Source of the DNA: Pseudomonas sp. S06B 330
GTDB taxonomy: Bacteria; Pseudomonadota; Gammaproteobacteria; Pseudomonadales; Pseudomonadaceae
NCBI RefSeq assembly: GCF_002845275.2
Contig: NZ_CP088149.1
Location: 535,501-599,500 of the forward strand
Reading direction: 5' to 3'
DNA: 64,000 nt
Shown in pieces: positions 54,491 through 64,000 of the stretch; positions within the stretch are counted from its first letter, which is position 1, and each line of letters opens with the position of its first letter. The notes below the pieces were generated by a model. It saw nothing but the letters and a program-made list of their open reading frames with translations. It did no database searches and had not been told where the DNA came from. The position numbers were made by a program, and so were the translations under genes.

Positions 54491-55414
54491 TCAGCCCAGC
54501 ACATCCAGCGGGGATACCCCCATCTGCCTGGGATCGGCTTCTTCTTCCAGCAGCGTACGCAGCAGCTCGACCGAGGCCTGCTGGCGCTGCGCATCGCGAA
54601 ACACCAGGCCAATCTTCAGCGGTACCCTTGGCTCACTCAGCGGTTTCCAGAGGAGCTCTTGATCATCCTCAACCACTTCCTTGGCGCGCCCTGGCAGTAC
54701 AGTGGCCAGTGAAGTATGGCCGAGGCTGTCAAGAATCCCGCCCATGTTGTTCATTTCGGCCTGTACCTGTGGTCGCCGACCGAGGTTGGCCAATTGGGTC
54801 TGCCAGATCTGGCGCACCTGGAATTCTTCGCCAAGTAACAGCATGGGAAGTTCTGCCGCTTGCTTGAGTGAAACCTTCTTGAATTCACGCAACGGATGAG
54901 TGTTGGGGATGACAAGTTGCAGTTCGTCTTCGTACAGCAACAAGCCATGCAGCCCTGGCTGGCGTGGCGGCAGGTAGCTGATACCGATGTCCAGGCTACC
55001 GTTGAGCAAGCGTCGCTCGATCTCCAGGCCTGACAGCTCGTAGATCTGCACGACCAGATGTGGCTGGGCCTTGCGCACACGGTCGAGTAGTTGCGGGACG
55101 AGACTTGGGCGTACCGTTTGCAGGACACCAATCGCCAAGGTGCGCAGTGACTGCCCCTTGAAGTTGCGCAGGGCCTCGCGGGCCCGCTGCAAGCCGTCGA
55201 GCAGAGGCAGGGCATGGTTGTACAGGGTGTGCGCGGCGAGGGTCGGCAACAGACGCTTGTTGCCCCGTTCGAACAGGCTGACATCCAGGCTGTGTTCGAG
55301 TTGACGAATCTGTTGCGAGAGCGCCGGTTGCGACAGCGACAGGCGCTCGGCAGCCCGGCCTACATGACCTTCTTCGTAGACCGCGACGAAATAACGCAGT
55401 TGGCGAAAATCCAT
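54491..55414 (-). CDS. LysR-family transcriptional regulator
   Basis: A 307-residue regulator. The N-terminal winged helix reads MDFRQLRYFVAVYEEGHVGRAAERLSLSQPALSQQIRQLE, the standard LysR HTH, followed by the linker helix and a two-lobe effector domain (from about 90). It is divergent from the aminotransferase gene with a 158-base gap, the usual arrangement of a LysR regulator and its target. The inducer is unknown. Confidence 0.93.
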   Translation of the reverse strand: MDFRQLRYFVAVYEEGHVGRAAERLSLSQPALSQQIRQLEHSLDVSLFERGNKRLLPTLAAHTLYNHALPLLDGLQRAREALRNFKGQSLRTLAIGVLQTVRPSLVPQLLDRVRKAQPHLVVQIYELSGLEIERRLLNGSLDIGISYLPPRQPGLHGLLLYEDELQLVIPNTHPLREFKKVSLKQAAELPMLLLGEEFQVRQIWQTQLANLGRRPQVQAEMNNMGGILDSLGHTSLATVLPGRAKEVVEDDQELLWKPLSEPRVPLKIGLVFRDAQRQQASVELLRTLLEEEADPRQMGVSPLDVLG

Positions 55415-55572
55415 AAGATTTACTTATCAAAAAAGCTCGAAAAACCAAATGGCCGTTAGCCTCCAAGCAGCCTAGTCTATCCCCTATTCACAAGGCTTGC
55501 AGGGCCATTAGGCGAAATGAACGCTGTGTATCGTGATGTTATTTACATAGGATTGGCAAAAGGGTTGAAAAC

Positions 55573-56853
55573 ATGAATCTGTTCAGTTTTCGACGCCCCG
55601 CGCCCGTTGTGGCCGAGCGCAAGCCTGTGCCGGTTGCCGCGGCGGCCGCTGAAGCCTTGCCTCGCGACTGCCTGATGCCCGCCACGGCACGTGCGCCACA
55701 GGTGTTCGTTCGCGGCCAGGGTTCCTGGTTGTGGGACAGTGAAGGTCACGCCTATCTCGATTTCACCCAGGGCTGTGCAGTCAACAGTCTCGGTCATAGC
55801 CCTAGCGTGCTGGTTAAAGCGTTGGGCAGCCAGGCGCAAGCGCTGATCAATCCAGGGGCAGGCTTTCATAACCGTAGTTTGTTGAAGCTGGTTAACCTCC
55901 TTTGTCAGAGCACGGGCAGCGACCAGGCCTATCTGCTCAACAGCGGTGCCGAGGCCTGCGAAGGTGCAATCAAGTTGGCGCGTAAGTGGGGGCAGCTGCA
56001 TCGCAATGGCGCCTATCACATTATTACTGCCAGCCAGAGTTGCCACGGGCGCAGCCTGGGCGCGTTGTCGGCCTCTGACCCATCACCATGCAACCGCTGT
56101 GAGCCGGGGTTGCCAGGTTTCAGCAAGGTACCGTTCAACGACCTGGAAGCGCTGCACGCCGCCGTCGATTCGCGCACGGTGGCGATCATGCTCGAGCCGA
56201 TCCAGGGTGAGGCCGGAGTGATTCCAGCGACTGCTGCCTACCTCAAAGGTGTTGAGCAACTGTGCCGTGAGCTGGGCATCCTGTTGATTCTCGATGAAGT
56301 GCAGACCGGTGTTGGTCGTTGCGGCGCCCTGCTTGCCGAGCAGACCTACGGTGTACGCGCCGACATCATCACGCTGGGCAAGGGCCTGGGTGGCGGTGTG
56401 CCATTAGCAGCCTTGCTGGCCCGTGGCAGTGCCTGTTGTGCCGAAGCTGGCGAGCTGGAGGGCAGTCACCACGGCAATGCACTGATGAGCGCCGCCGGCC
56501 TGGCAGTGTTGGAGACCGTACTGGAAGCGGGTTTTTTCGAGCATGTCCAGGATTCCGGCCGGCACCTGCGTGATGGCCTGAGTCGTTTGGCTGGCCGTTA
56601 TGCACAGAATAAAGTACGTGGTCAGGGCCTGCTGTGGGCGCTGCAACTGAGCGAAGACAATGCCGCCGAACTGGTCAAGGCTGCCCTGCAGGAAGGCCTG
56701 CTGCTCAACGCCCCGCAGGCTGACGTGCTGCGTTTCTCGCCAGCGCTGACCGTGAGCAACGGCAACATCGATGAAATGCTCCTGCGCCTGGCCCGGGCCT
56801 TTGCTCGGGTGCACTCAGCGCAACAACACCAGCGGCGCGAAGCCACTGCCTGA
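55573..56853 (+). CDS. Class III PLP aminotransferase (acetylornithine-aminotransferase-like)
   Basis: A 426-residue omega-aminotransferase of the ArgD/GabT subgroup. After an unusual basic, Ala/Pro-rich lead of about 32 residues come YLDFTQGCAVNSLGH, LLNSGAEACEGAIKLAR (phosphate loop), LILDEVQTGVGR (PLP-ring aspartate) and the Schiff-base lysine in ITLGKGLGGGVPLAAL. It is probably not the arginine-pathway enzyme itself, as no arg genes adjoin and a LysR gene is divergent. The substrate may be a diamine or acetylornithine-like compound. A T-run terminator follows. Confidence 0.88.
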   Translation: MNLFSFRRPAPVVAERKPVPVAAAAAEALPRDCLMPATARAPQVFVRGQGSWLWDSEGHAYLDFTQGCAVNSLGHSPSVLVKALGSQAQALINPGAGFHNRSLLKLVNLLCQSTGSDQAYLLNSGAEACEGAIKLARKWGQLHRNGAYHIITASQSCHGRSLGALSASDPSPCNRCEPGLPGFSKVPFNDLEALHAAVDSRTVAIMLEPIQGEAGVIPATAAYLKGVEQLCRELGILLILDEVQTGVGRCGALLAEQTYGVRADIITLGKGLGGGVPLAALLARGSACCAEAGELEGSHHGNALMSAAGLAVLETVLEAGFFEHVQDSGRHLRDGLSRLAGRYAQNKVRGQGLLWALQLSEDNAAELVKAALQEGLLLNAPQADVLRFSPALTVSNGNIDEMLLRLARAFARVHSAQQHQRREATA

Positions 56854-56901
56854 TTTTTCACCTTCGGTGAAGTAACCGAACCGTCTCGCGTTCCTGCGCA
56901 T

Positions 56902-56940
56902 CGCCCCGGGCCTGTAATTTTTGGCTTGGGGCGTTTTTTT
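56902..56940 (+). terminator. Rho-independent terminator after aminotransferase
   Basis: CGCCCC (56902-56907) pairs with GGGGCG (56928-56933), with inner GCC/GGC pairing, followed by seven T residues. Confidence 0.85.
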
Positions 56941-57014
56941 ATCTGCTACGAGTGAGTGGAACCCTGACGCGGCGCTAGAGTCAGTTCTAGTACATCACTG
57001 AAGGGAGCTGCCCA

Positions 57015-57173
57015 ATGGACTTTATCCGCATCATCATCGCCATTCTACTGCCGCCACTGGGCGTATTCCTGCAGGTCGGCTTCGGCGGTGCCTTTTGGCT
57101 GAACATTCTGCTGACGTTGTTGGGGTACATTCCGGGCATCGTGCATGCGGTGTACATCATCGCCAAACGCTAA
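57015..57173 (+). CDS. Pmp3/YqaE-family small membrane protein
   Basis: A 52-residue protein, MDFIRIIIAILLPPLGVFLQ and then GGAFWLNILLTLLGYIPGIVHAVYII. Two hydrophobic helices with the LPPLGVF and LGYIPGIVHA motifs are the signature of the Pmp3/UPF0057 family. In yeast Pmp3 affects membrane potential and salt tolerance; bacterial members are often stress-induced. GGGAG lies before the ATG. It has its own short unit between the aminotransferase terminator and the convergent pqqH gene. Confidence 0.9.
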   Translation: MDFIRIIIAILLPPLGVFLQVGFGGAFWLNILLTLLGYIPGIVHAVYIIAKR

Positions 57174-57195
57174 AGGCAGGCTCGGTGCTTGCTGC

Positions 57196-57226
57196 CTGAT
57201 TGTGGGAGTCAGCTCCCACAAATCAG
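57196..57226. repeat. Compact REP-core hairpin between convergent genes
   Basis: CTGAT-TGTGGGAG, loop TCAG, CTCCCACA-A-ATCAG: a 13-base-pair stem with one bulged A. The TGTGGGAG core is that of the larger REP elements in the window. It lies between the Pmp3 gene and the end of pqqH and may end transcription from both sides. Confidence 0.6.
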
Positions 57227-57257
57227 CACAAGACAGAGGGTTTCACAGAGACCGCCA

Positions 57258-59096
57258 TTATTTATCGGCTAAAACCCGTCGATAAAACCGCCATTCCTCC
57301 TCCAGCGCATGCGCCAGGTTGGCTGCGGTACGAAAGCCATGGCGTTCGCTGGGATAAAAATACCCCTCAGCACGGATGCCATTGGCTTTAAGCGCTGCCA
57401 GCATCGAACGGGTCTGCTCCGGGACCACGACAGCATCCAGCTCACCCTGAAAGAAGATCACCGGCACCTTGATTTCAGAGGCATGCAACAACGGCGTGCG
57501 TTGCTTGTAGCGCTCGGCATCTACCAGCGGATCGCCGATCAGCCAGTCCAGGTAATCGCCTTCGAACTTGTGTGTGGCGCGCGCCAGCGCCAGGGGGTCG
57601 CTGACGCCATAGAGGCTGGCGCCGGCGCGGAAAACATCGTGGAATGCCAAGGCGCACAGGGTGGTGTAACCCCCAGCACTGCCACCACGGATAAACGCCT
57701 GCTCAGGATCGATCAGCTCGCGTTCGGCCAGGTGCTCAACCACGGCGCAGGCATCCTCGACATCAATCTCACCCCAGCGCAGATGCAGGGCCTGGCGGTA
57801 GCTGCGACCGTATCCACTGCTGCCCCGATAATTGAGGTCCGCCACGGCGAAGCCACGTTGGGTCCAGTACTGGATGCGGGGGTCGAGTGCCGGATAGCAG
57901 GCCGAGGTCGGTCCACCATGGACGAATACGATCAACGGTGGCCGCTTGGCGCCATTCATGGCCGAGTAAAAGAAGCCATGGGCGATACCGTCACCGCTGG
58001 GATAGCACAATGACTGTGGGCGACTGATGCGTTCGGCAGGCAAGGGGGACGCGCCACCCGCCAAAACCTGGACGCGATGATCCACGCGGTTGATGGCAAT
58101 CACCGCAGACGGGCTGGTGGGCGAGGCGGCGATGGCGTAGAGAAAATTCTGATCCAGATCCAGGCAGCGCAAACGGCTGTAGTCAGTTTCCACTTGCTGT
58201 TGCGAACCATCGGCATGACACAGGCCCAGGCGGCTGAAACCGTCCTCGAGCCAGGTTGCCAGGTAGTGATGTTCACCCAGCGGCAGCCAGGTGCAAGCGC
58301 CCAGTTGCCAAGGCGCCGCAGCGTGATCCGCGCTGCTGGCGGGCAAGGCACTCCAGCCCTGGGCGGTTTCGCCCCAGGGCTGCCAGAAACCGTTTAGATC
58401 GGACAGGCAATACAATCGACCGCGGCCATCGAAGCGAGGCTGTTGCAGTGATTGCGCCGGGCCTTGGTTACCGGCAATGCAACGTGGCAGCCCCCAGCGT
58501 CCGTCGTTCATCCGCTCACGGCAGAGCAGGCGGGTGGCGGTCCATGGCTGCTCGGGCCGGCTCCACTCGACCCACGCCAGGCGAGAGCCATCGGCACTGA
58601 GCGTTGGTGCTGCATAAAAGTCCGCCCCTTCGGCCAGCACCTCGCGCTGTTCTGGAGCAATGGCTACCAGGCGGTGCTCGACCTGATCCATAGCGTGGGT
58701 CTCTTCCACAGCCAGGACCTGACCCGCCGCCCAGCGCAGATCACCATAACGGCACTCACCCTGGGTCAGTGGTACAGGTTCGCCACCTTGCAAGTCTTGT
58801 GTGTACAGCTGCTGGTCGGCCTCGTTGACGAAGACCACACCGTCATCGCTCAAGCAAAAGCTGCCTCCGCCGTACTCGTAGACCCGACTACGGACACTGA
58901 AACCATCGGGCGTAAGGCAGTGGGCCTGGCCATCACGCCAGTGCCAGATGCGGCAGGCGCCGTCGCGCGGACGGAATTCGTTCCAGAACAAACCTCGGGG
59001 ACCGACGCGTAACTCAGCAAAGTCGGTGCCGGCAGCCACCGCTTGTTCGGCGCTGAAACGCTCAGCCGCGGGCGATGACACGGGAGTTTCGCTCAT
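57258..59096 (-). CDS. pqqH: S9-family prolyl oligopeptidase of the PQQ cluster
   Basis: A 612-residue serine peptidase with an N-terminal beta-propeller (about 1-340) and a C-terminal alpha/beta-hydrolase domain. The nucleophile motif is [16 protein letters not shown], the aspartate is in [11 protein letters not shown] and the histidine in [12 protein letters not shown]. It is named pqqH in P. aeruginosa (PA1990) and pqqM in some fluorescent pseudomonads. Its role in PQQ synthesis is unsettled; degradation of precursor peptide is a common suggestion. There is no signal peptide. It overlaps the pqqE end by 35 bases. Confidence 0.88.
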   Translation of the reverse strand: MSETPVSSPAAERFSAEQAVAAGTDFAELRVGPRGLFWNEFRPRDGACRIWHWRDGQAHCLTPDGFSVRSRVYEYGGGSFCLSDDGVVFVNEADQQLYTQDLQGGEPVPLTQGECRYGDLRWAAGQVLAVEETHAMDQVEHRLVAIAPEQREVLAEGADFYAAPTLSADGSRLAWVEWSRPEQPWTATRLLCRERMNDGRWGLPRCIAGNQGPAQSLQQPRFDGRGRLYCLSDLNGFWQPWGETAQGWSALPASSADHAAAPWQLGACTWLPLGEHHYLATWLEDGFSRLGLCHADGSQQQVETDYSRLRCLDLDQNFLYAIAASPTSPSAVIAINRVDHRVQVLAGGASPLPAERISRPQSLCYPSGDGIAHGFFYSAMNGAKRPPLIVFVHGGPTSACYPALDPRIQYWTQRGFAVADLNYRGSSGYGRSYRQALHLRWGEIDVEDACAVVEHLAERELIDPEQAFIRGGSAGGYTTLCALAFHDVFRAGASLYGVSDPLALARATHKFEGDYLDWLIGDPLVDAERYKQRTPLLHASEIKVPVIFFQGELDAVVVPEQTRSMLAALKANGIRAEGYFYPSERHGFRTAANLAHALEEEWRFYRRVLADK

Positions 59097-60222
59097 TGCG
59101 GAAGGTCAGCTCTTCAATGTTCAGGTGGGCGTGCTCGGCTTCCTCGCGCGCCTTGAGGATGATGCCGTGCTCGGCCGATTTGGCACAGACCGGGTCGGCA
59201 TTGCTGGCGTCGCCGGTGAGCATGAAGGCCTGGCAGCGGCAGCCGCCGAAGTCCTTTTCCTTTTCGTCGCAGGAGCGGCACGGCTCGGGCATCCAGTCAT
59301 AGCCGCGAAAGCGGTTGAAGCCGAACGAGTCGTACCAGATGTGCTGCATGCTGTGCTCGCGCACATTGGGGAACTGCACGGGCAACTGACGGGCGCCGTG
59401 GCATGGCAGCGCGGTGCCATCCGGGGTGACGGTGAGGAACACACTGCCCCAGCCGTTCATACAGGCCTTGGGGCGTTCTTCGTAGTAGTCCGGGGTGACA
59501 AAAATCAACTTGCACGGATTGCCGGCAGCCTTGAGTTTGTCGCGGTATTCATTGGTGATGCGTTCGGCTCGCTCCAGCTGCGCGCGCGTTGGCAACAAGC
59601 CGATGCGGTTGAGATGGGCCCAGCCATAGAACTGACAGGTGGCCAATTCTACGAAGTCAGCCTCCAGGGCGATGCACAGCTCGATGATGCGGTCGATTTT
59701 GTCGATGTTGTGCCGGTGGGTGACAAAATTCAGCACCATCGGATAACCGTGGGCTTTGACCGCGCGGGCCATTTCAAGCTTCTGTGCGAAGGCTTTTTTC
59801 GAACCGGCCAGCAGGTTGTTGACCTGCTCATCGCTGGCCTGAAAGCTTATCTGGATATGGTCCAGGCCGGCTTCTTTGAATGCGGCAATCTTCTGTTCGG
59901 TGAGGCCAATGCCGGAAGTGATCAGGTTGGTGTAGTAACCCAGGCGCCGACCTTCAGCGATCAACTCGGACAGATCCTGGCGCACCAGCGGTTCGCCACC
60001 GGAAAAGCCCAATTGCGCTGCGCCCATTTCCCGCGCCTGGGCCATGACCTTGAACCATTGCTCGGTGCTCAACTCCTGGCCCTGGGCGGCGAAATCCAGC
60101 GGGTTGGAGCAGTACGGGCACTGTAGCGGGCAACGGTAAGTCAGCTCGGCGAGCAGCCACAGTGGCAGGCCGACGTCGGGTTTGGCCGGCATCTCAGGCA
60201 AGGACGATCCAGTGTTCGACAC
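59062..60222 (-). CDS. pqqE: PqqA peptide cyclase (radical SAM)
   Basis: Radical SAM enzyme that cross-links the glutamate and tyrosine of PqqA. The AdoMet cluster motif is CPLQCPYC near residues 30-37, and the C-terminal SPASM region has further cysteines ([25 protein letters not shown]). It is 386 residues long. I choose a GTG start ([10 protein letters not shown]) because GGAGG lies six bases before it; this overlaps the pqqD end by 29 bases. A later ATG ([10 protein letters not shown]) would also keep the whole catalytic domain. Confidence 0.94.
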   Translation of the reverse strand: MSNTGSSLPEMPAKPDVGLPLWLLAELTYRCPLQCPYCSNPLDFAAQGQELSTEQWFKVMAQAREMGAAQLGFSGGEPLVRQDLSELIAEGRRLGYYTNLITSGIGLTEQKIAAFKEAGLDHIQISFQASDEQVNNLLAGSKKAFAQKLEMARAVKAHGYPMVLNFVTHRHNIDKIDRIIELCIALEADFVELATCQFYGWAHLNRIGLLPTRAQLERAERITNEYRDKLKAAGNPCKLIFVTPDYYEERPKACMNGWGSVFLTVTPDGTALPCHGARQLPVQFPNVREHSMQHIWYDSFGFNRFRGYDWMPEPCRSCDEKEKDFGGCRCQAFMLTGDASNADPVCAKSAEHGIILKAREEAEHAHLNIEELTFRNERNSRVIARG

Positions 60223-60469
60223 GGGCGACCTCCATGAACTGCTCGATGTCGTCACCGAGCTCGGGTACACCGGGGAACTGCTTGTCCAGCTCGGCAATGA
60301 TCGCTGCCACATCGCGGTGGCCGTCGATCAGCCCGCCGATCAGCGCGGCACTCTCGTTGAGCTTGATCATGCCCTCTGGGTAAAGCAGGACATGGGCCTT
60401 TTGCGCAGGCTCATACTGGAAACGATAACCCGGGCGCCATTTCGGGGTTTGTGCGCGATCAAAACTCAT
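60194..60469 (-). CDS. pqqD: PqqD peptide chaperone
   Basis: A 91-residue protein that binds the PqqA peptide and presents it to PqqE (a RiPP recognition element). It begins [20 protein letters not shown], with the family core [21 protein letters not shown]. The start overlaps the pqqC stop by four bases and the end overlaps pqqE by 29. Its length is normal. Confidence 0.95.
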   Translation of the reverse strand: MSFDRAQTPKWRPGYRFQYEPAQKAHVLLYPEGMIKLNESAALIGGLIDGHRDVAAIIAELDKQFPGVPELGDDIEQFMEVARVEHWIVLA

Positions 60470-61221
60470 AGGGCGATTCCTTTGTGCCAGACCCGTTCGC
60501 TGGTGACACTGTGGTAAGGCGGGCGGTTCAATTCGTAGGCCATGCTCATGGCATCGAGCATGCTCCAGAGAATGTCCAGCTTGAACTGCAGGATCTCCAG
60601 CATGCGCTGCTGGCCCTCTACTGTAGTGTAGTGCTGCAGGGTGATTGCCAGGCCGTGTTCGACATCCCGACGAGCCTGACCCAGGCGGGTACGAAAGTAT
60701 TCGTAGCCGGTTGGATCGATCCAAGGGTAGTGCTGTGGCCAGCTGTCCAGGCGCGACTGGTGGATCTGTGGGGCGAACAGTTCGGTCAGCGAACTGCTGG
60801 CCGCTTCCTGCCAGCTGGCGCGGCGGGCGAAGTTGACATAGGCATCCACAGCAAAGCGCACGCCTGGCAGCACCAACTCCTGGGAACGCAACTGGTCCGG
60901 ATCCAGACCGACTGCTTGACCCAGGCGCAACCAGGCCTCGATACCGCCGTCTTCACCGGGCGCACCGTCATGGTCGAGCAGACGCTGAATCCACTCGCGA
61001 CGGATCTCGCGGTCCGGGCAGTTGGCCAGGATCGCGGCATCCTTCATCGGGATGTTGACCTGGTAGTAGAAGCGGTTGGCAACCCAGCCCTGAATCTGTT
61101 CACGGCTGGCACGGCCTTCGTACATCGCCACATGGTAGGGGTGATGGATGTGGTAGTAGGCACCCTTGGCGCGCAGGGCCTGTTCGAATTCGGCGGGGGA
61201 CAGCGCTTTGGCGTCGCTCAT
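60466..61221 (-). CDS. pqqC: Pyrroloquinoline-quinone synthase PqqC
   Basis: Cofactor-free oxidase that closes the ring and carries out the final eight-electron oxidation to PQQ. It is an all-helical protein of 251 residues with [20 protein letters not shown] near the N-terminus. [17 protein letters not shown] and [21 protein letters not shown] segments carry conserved histidines. It lies 11 bases after pqqB and overlaps pqqD by four. Confidence 0.96.
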   Translation of the reverse strand: MSDAKALSPAEFEQALRAKGAYYHIHHPYHVAMYEGRASREQIQGWVANRFYYQVNIPMKDAAILANCPDREIRREWIQRLLDHDGAPGEDGGIEAWLRLGQAVGLDPDQLRSQELVLPGVRFAVDAYVNFARRASWQEAASSSLTELFAPQIHQSRLDSWPQHYPWIDPTGYEYFRTRLGQARRDVEHGLAITLQHYTTVEGQQRMLEILQFKLDILWSMLDAMSMAYELNRPPYHSVTSERVWHKGIAL

Positions 61222-61232
61222 GTCGGCTCCTG

Positions 61233-62144
61233 CTAGAGGGTGATGCTCATGCCGTCGAAGGCAACTTCAACGCCACGGCGGTCGAGTTCGGCACGTTCGG
61301 CCGAGTCTTCATCGAGAATCGGGTTGGTGTTGTTGATGTGGATAAGCACCTTGCGCTGAGCAGGGAAGCCTTCCAGCACTTCAAGCATGCCCCCCGGGCC
61401 ATTCTGCGCCAGGTGACCCATTTCCCGGCCTGTGCGTGTGCCGACGCCACGGCGTTGCATTTCATCATCCTCCCACAGGGTGCCGTCGACCAGCAGGCAA
61501 TCTGCCTCGCGCATCATTTGCAGCAGCTTGTCGTCGACCTGGCCCAGGCCTGGGGCGTAGAAGAGTTTGCCGCCAGTGCGCAGGTCTTCGACCATCAGCC
61601 CGAGGTTGTCGCCAGGATGCGGATCGAAGCGGTGAGGTGAATAAGGCGGAGCAGCGCTGCGCAACGGGAACGGGGTGAAGCGCAGGTTCGGGCAGGCTTC
61701 AATGATAAAGCTGCCTTCCAGCTCGATGCGGTTCCACTGCAGGCCGCTGTTCCAGTGGCTCAACATGGTGAACAGTGGGAAGCCGGTACTCAGGTCCTGG
61801 TGGACCATTTCTGTGCACCAGACCTGATGCGGACAGCCTTCACGCAGGCTGAGCAGGCCGGTCGTGTGATCGATCTGGCTATCGAGCAAAACAATGGCGT
61901 CGATGCCGCTGTCACGCAGCGCACGCGCAGGCTGCATGGGCGCGAAGCTCTGCAGTTGTGCACGGATATCGGGCGAAGCGTTGCACAGCACCCAGTGGAC
62001 ACCGTCGTCGGACAGGGCAATCGACGACTGGGTCCGCGCTGAGGCGCGCAAGGTACCTTCGCGAAAGCCTTTGCAGTTCACGCAGTTGCAGTTCCACTGC
62101 GGGAAGCCGCCACCGGCGGCGGAACCTAGAATCTGGATGTACAT
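61233..62144 (-). CDS. pqqB: PqqB, metallo-beta-lactamase-fold oxidase of PQQ synthesis
   Basis: A 303-residue protein with the metallo-beta-lactamase fold, implicated in hydroxylating the cross-linked tyrosine. It begins [20 protein letters not shown] with the cysteine cluster NCNCVNC. The altered metal site is [13 protein letters not shown] and histidines appear in [11 protein letters not shown] near the end. I start at the ATG at 62144, with AGGAG five bases upstream; an in-frame GTG two codons earlier overlaps that site. A hairpin with a T run separates it from pqqA. Confidence 0.95.
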   Translation of the reverse strand: MYIQILGSAAGGGFPQWNCNCVNCKGFREGTLRASARTQSSIALSDDGVHWVLCNASPDIRAQLQSFAPMQPARALRDSGIDAIVLLDSQIDHTTGLLSLREGCPHQVWCTEMVHQDLSTGFPLFTMLSHWNSGLQWNRIELEGSFIIEACPNLRFTPFPLRSAAPPYSPHRFDPHPGDNLGLMVEDLRTGGKLFYAPGLGQVDDKLLQMMREADCLLVDGTLWEDDEMQRRGVGTRTGREMGHLAQNGPGGMLEVLEGFPAQRKVLIHINNTNPILDEDSAERAELDRRGVEVAFDGMSITL

Positions 62145-62165
62145 GGCCACTCCTGCCGCGTCTTG

Positions 62166-62195
62166 AAATAAAAACGCCCCGGCTGACCGAGGCGT
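62166..62195 (-). terminator. Attenuator-like hairpin between pqqA and pqqB
   Basis: On the minus strand ACGCCTCGG-TCAG-CCGGGGCGT forms a nine-pair stem with one G-T pair, followed by TTTTATTT. It sits 17 bases past the pqqA stop and before the pqqB ribosome binding site. Partial termination here would give more pqqA message than pqqB-E message. Confidence 0.75.
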
Positions 62196-62211
62196 TGTAC
62201 CGCAAGCAAAC

Positions 62212-62283
62212 TCAGCGGCTTGCGAAATACATGGTCACTTCAAAGCCGATACGCAGGTCAGTGAATGCAGGTTTTGTCCACAT
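62212..62283 (-). CDS. pqqA: PQQ precursor peptide PqqA
   Basis: A 23-residue peptide starting [20 protein letters not shown]. The EVTMY segment gives the conserved E15 and Y19 that PqqE joins and that become PQQ. GGAG lies eight bases before the ATG. It is followed by an attenuator-like hairpin and then pqqB. It is too short for most gene finders, but sequence and position are unambiguous. Confidence 0.97.
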   Translation of the reverse strand: MWTKPAFTDLRIGFEVTMYFASR

Positions 62284-62442
62284 AGGATTACTCCTTCCGG
62301 ATGGGGCTTGGGTTAGACAGCTAGTTGTTAGTCCACCCCACGGCATGCGGGGTTCCATTAGCTGAGATTGCGCTATCTTACTAAAAAAATACGAACCGAA
62401 TGGTTAAATCTACGATAAACGCCGTTACACATCAGGTAAGAA

Positions 62443-64000
62443 TCACGCCATTGTCCAGCCAGCGCCTTGTGGGGCTAGGCCATTGGCCAGGCACAGCCAA
62501 CCCTGTCTGGCGTGGATTAGAGCGTGGGCGCATTCCCGTAGTTTTGTATCGTCAATACTGAGAATCGCTGCTTGCAGATCGCTCAGGCATGCGTTGCTAT
62601 GCTTGGCTAACTGTGCCTGCCACGCCCATTCCGCGACGTCGTCATTGCTCATGGTCGCCTCACTGAGCTGCTCGGCGAGCGCCTGCTGGGCCTCGGTGTT
62701 ACAGCTCAAGGTGGATGGCAAAGGTGCGAGAAACGCATGGATGTGGGTGAGGATCTGTTCGTGGCTGGCACTGGGCGACTGCACTCCGAGGAGTAGGCCA
62801 CTGCAGCCATGCAACTGACGAAAGGTACTGAAGACGGCGTAGCCCAGTTGTAACTCAACCCGAAGACGCTGATAGAACGGCCCTTGGATCTGCTGTGCCA
62901 GCAAGCGGGCACAGGCTTCGTCAGGTAGTGGACAGAACAGTAACAGGGCGTGTTCGTTGGCCAATGGCGGTAGGAATTGCCAGCGGCGCACAGCGCCGAG
63001 CTGCACTGGGCGATGTGCGCCTGGATGCCCAGGAACAGACTGCAGGACTCGATTTAACGCTTGCTGCGATGGTTCGTTGAGCCCAGTGGCCATGGCCTGC
63101 CATCGGGCCTGTGCCCATAAGGCTTGTAGGTCGCCGGGCTTGCAGGTGGATGTGGGCAAGGCAGCACGGTCTTGACCTAACAAGCGTTCGGGAAGCTGTC
63201 GAAGCAACGCGCGAATCGGCATGGCGTCGGATTCAACCGCGGACTTTTCGGCCCAGCTGGCAGCGTCAGGGTGAACTAGCAGCGTCAGGGCCTCACGGGC
63301 CACCTTGACCATCGCGTCCGCTGCGCCAGCGCAACGTAATTGCCAGATCTCGCCATAGGTGTCGAATTGCAATGCAACGCCAACCCGAGCCGCGCGCTCA
63401 CGCAAGGGTTGCAACGCTCGGTCGAGGACCTGCCAGAGTTGATCGGGCACGGTCGCAGTGAACTGCCAGCGCAAATAGACGACAGCGTGCTCGCGTGAGG
63501 GCGGCAATAGCGGGCTCAAAAATACGCCAGTGGGCACTGGGGTGCTGCTGTTGTCGGGTACGAGGGTGTCGAGCAACGTTTCTGGCGCCGGTAGAGACCA
63601 GAATTCAGTGCATGACGCGCTGTGATCGAGCAGGCTATCGAGCACACTGTCCAGGGCTTGCTCGGCGTCGGCGCTGAGGGCCTGATAAGGCCGAGAGGCA
63701 CTGTCACGGCATGCCAGGTCTAGCGCTGTCGCGGTTTGTTCGCGGCAGGCTTGCAAGCGTGCGTATTCCCGGTTCAGCGCGCTGCGCTCGGCAGTACGGA
63801 AAAACCTCAACCAGTCCTGCAGCAACGCCTGGGCCTGGTCGCTGACAGCTGCATCGTTGAGCTTCAGGCGCGTATGCAGTAGCGCTTGACCGGCAAAGCA
63901 GTACAGCGGCGAGAACGCCATTGAATGCAACCAATCGCGCTGACGAAGCGCTGCCAGCAGCCCGCCGTCCCGTGCGTCGGTCAACCAGGTGGCCAGATAG
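62443..64000 (-). CDS. pqqF: PqqF, M16-family metallopeptidase (C-terminal part, cut by window end)
   Basis: The reading frame is open to the right end of the window, so the start is outside. The visible 518 or so residues correspond to the C-terminal two thirds of a PqqF-type M16 peptidase. LYCFAGQALLHTRLKLN, FLSPLLPPSREHAVVYLRWQ and the PFYQRLRVELQLGYAVFSTFRQL segment (the family R-x-x-x-Q-L-G-Y motif) are seen. The zinc motif HxxEH is expected in the missing N-terminal part. PqqF is thought to trim the PqqA precursor. It is first in the FABCDEH order of fluorescent and putida-group pseudomonads. Confidence 0.9.
   Translation of the reverse strand, partial: YLATWLTDARDGGLLAALRQRDWLHSMAFSPLYCFAGQALLHTRLKLNDAAVSDQAQALLQDWLRFFRTAERSALNREYARLQACREQTATALDLACRDSASRPYQALSADAEQALDSVLDSLLDHSASCTEFWSLPAPETLLDTLVPDNSSTPVPTGVFLSPLLPPSREHAVVYLRWQFTATVPDQLWQVLDRALQPLRERAARVGVALQFDTYGEIWQLRCAGAADAMVKVAREALTLLVHPDAASWAEKSAVESDAMPIRALLRQLPERLLGQDRAALPTSTCKPGDLQALWAQARWQAMATGLNEPSQQALNRVLQSVPGHPGAHRPVQLGAVRRWQFLPPLANEHALLLFCPLPDEACARLLAQQIQGPFYQRLRVELQLGYAVFSTFRQLHGCSGLLLGVQSPSASHEQILTHIHAFLAPLPSTLSCNTEAQQALAEQLSEATMSNDDVAEWAWQAQLAKHSNACLSDLQAAILSIDDTKLRECAHALIHARQGWLCLANGLAPQGAGWTMA

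Noticed and set aside
1..64000. tRNA, rRNA, CRISPR, insertion sequence or prophage
   Set aside because: No cloverleaf, spaced repeats, transposase, integrase or phage structural gene was seen anywhere in the window.

Overview
The window is a 64 kb piece of a Pseudomonas chromosome, most likely from the P. putida group. This is judged from protein sequences and gene order (creBCD; msrA-dipA-aceF-aceE-glnE-waaFCGP; ECF sigma-FecR-siderophore receptor; glcB; bioBFHCD; acyl-CoA dehydrogenases; pqqFABCDE). The DNA is GC-rich, so long shadow reading frames lie opposite almost every gene. I see no tRNA, rRNA, CRISPR array, insertion sequence or prophage. Most of it is core chromosome.

Layout. 0.2-3.7 kb: the CreBC two-component system and its target creD, with three CreB-type half sites before creD. 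3.9-8 kb: glutathione S-transferase, msrA and the c-di-GMP phosphodiesterase dipA. 8.2-12.5 kb: the pyruvate dehydrogenase genes aceE-aceF, read leftward, preceded by two GntR-type dyads. 12.9-15.8 kb: glnE. 16-23 kb: a tightly overlapping lipopolysaccharide inner-core operon (waaF, waaC, waaG, waaP, wapP-like, wapQ-like, and a protein with two kinase-like domains). 22.9-25.7 kb: a large gene resembling the Pseudomonas dermonecrotic-toxin-domain proteins, with its ribosome binding site inside a hairpin. 25.8-31.2 kb: an iron cell-surface-signalling set (ECF sigma, anti-sigma, TonB-dependent hydroxamate siderophore receptor, PepSY protein, small membrane protein), in the same orientation as the toxin-like gene and directly upstream of it. 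31.3-34.6 kb: a DEDDh exonuclease coupled to a cNMP/CBS/DUF294 protein, and a lone receiver. 34.7-43.7 kb: glcB, a GcvR-like ACT protein, rarD, srkA, a PhoX-type phosphatase, modE and comF. 43.8-48.3 kb: the biotin operon bioBFHCD with a BirA-like operator. 48.4-54.3 kb: a small axial-protein-like gene and two acyl-CoA dehydrogenase paralogues flanking a diguanylate cyclase; the first dehydrogenase has a PsrA-type box. 54.5-57.2 kb: a LysR regulator, a class III aminotransferase and a 52-residue Pmp3 protein. 57.3-64 kb: the PQQ operon pqqF(partial)-A-B-C-D-E-H, running leftward and cut by the window end.

The parts with most to follow up are the toxin-like gene with its masked ribosome binding site, the WaaP-family kinase series (one member lacks the catalytic aspartate, one carries two kinase domains), shared TGTAGT/ACTACA half sites upstream of aceE and glcB, and a pair of perfect DnaA boxes far from any recognisable origin genes. 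All motif calls were made by eye; no database search or model scoring was run.
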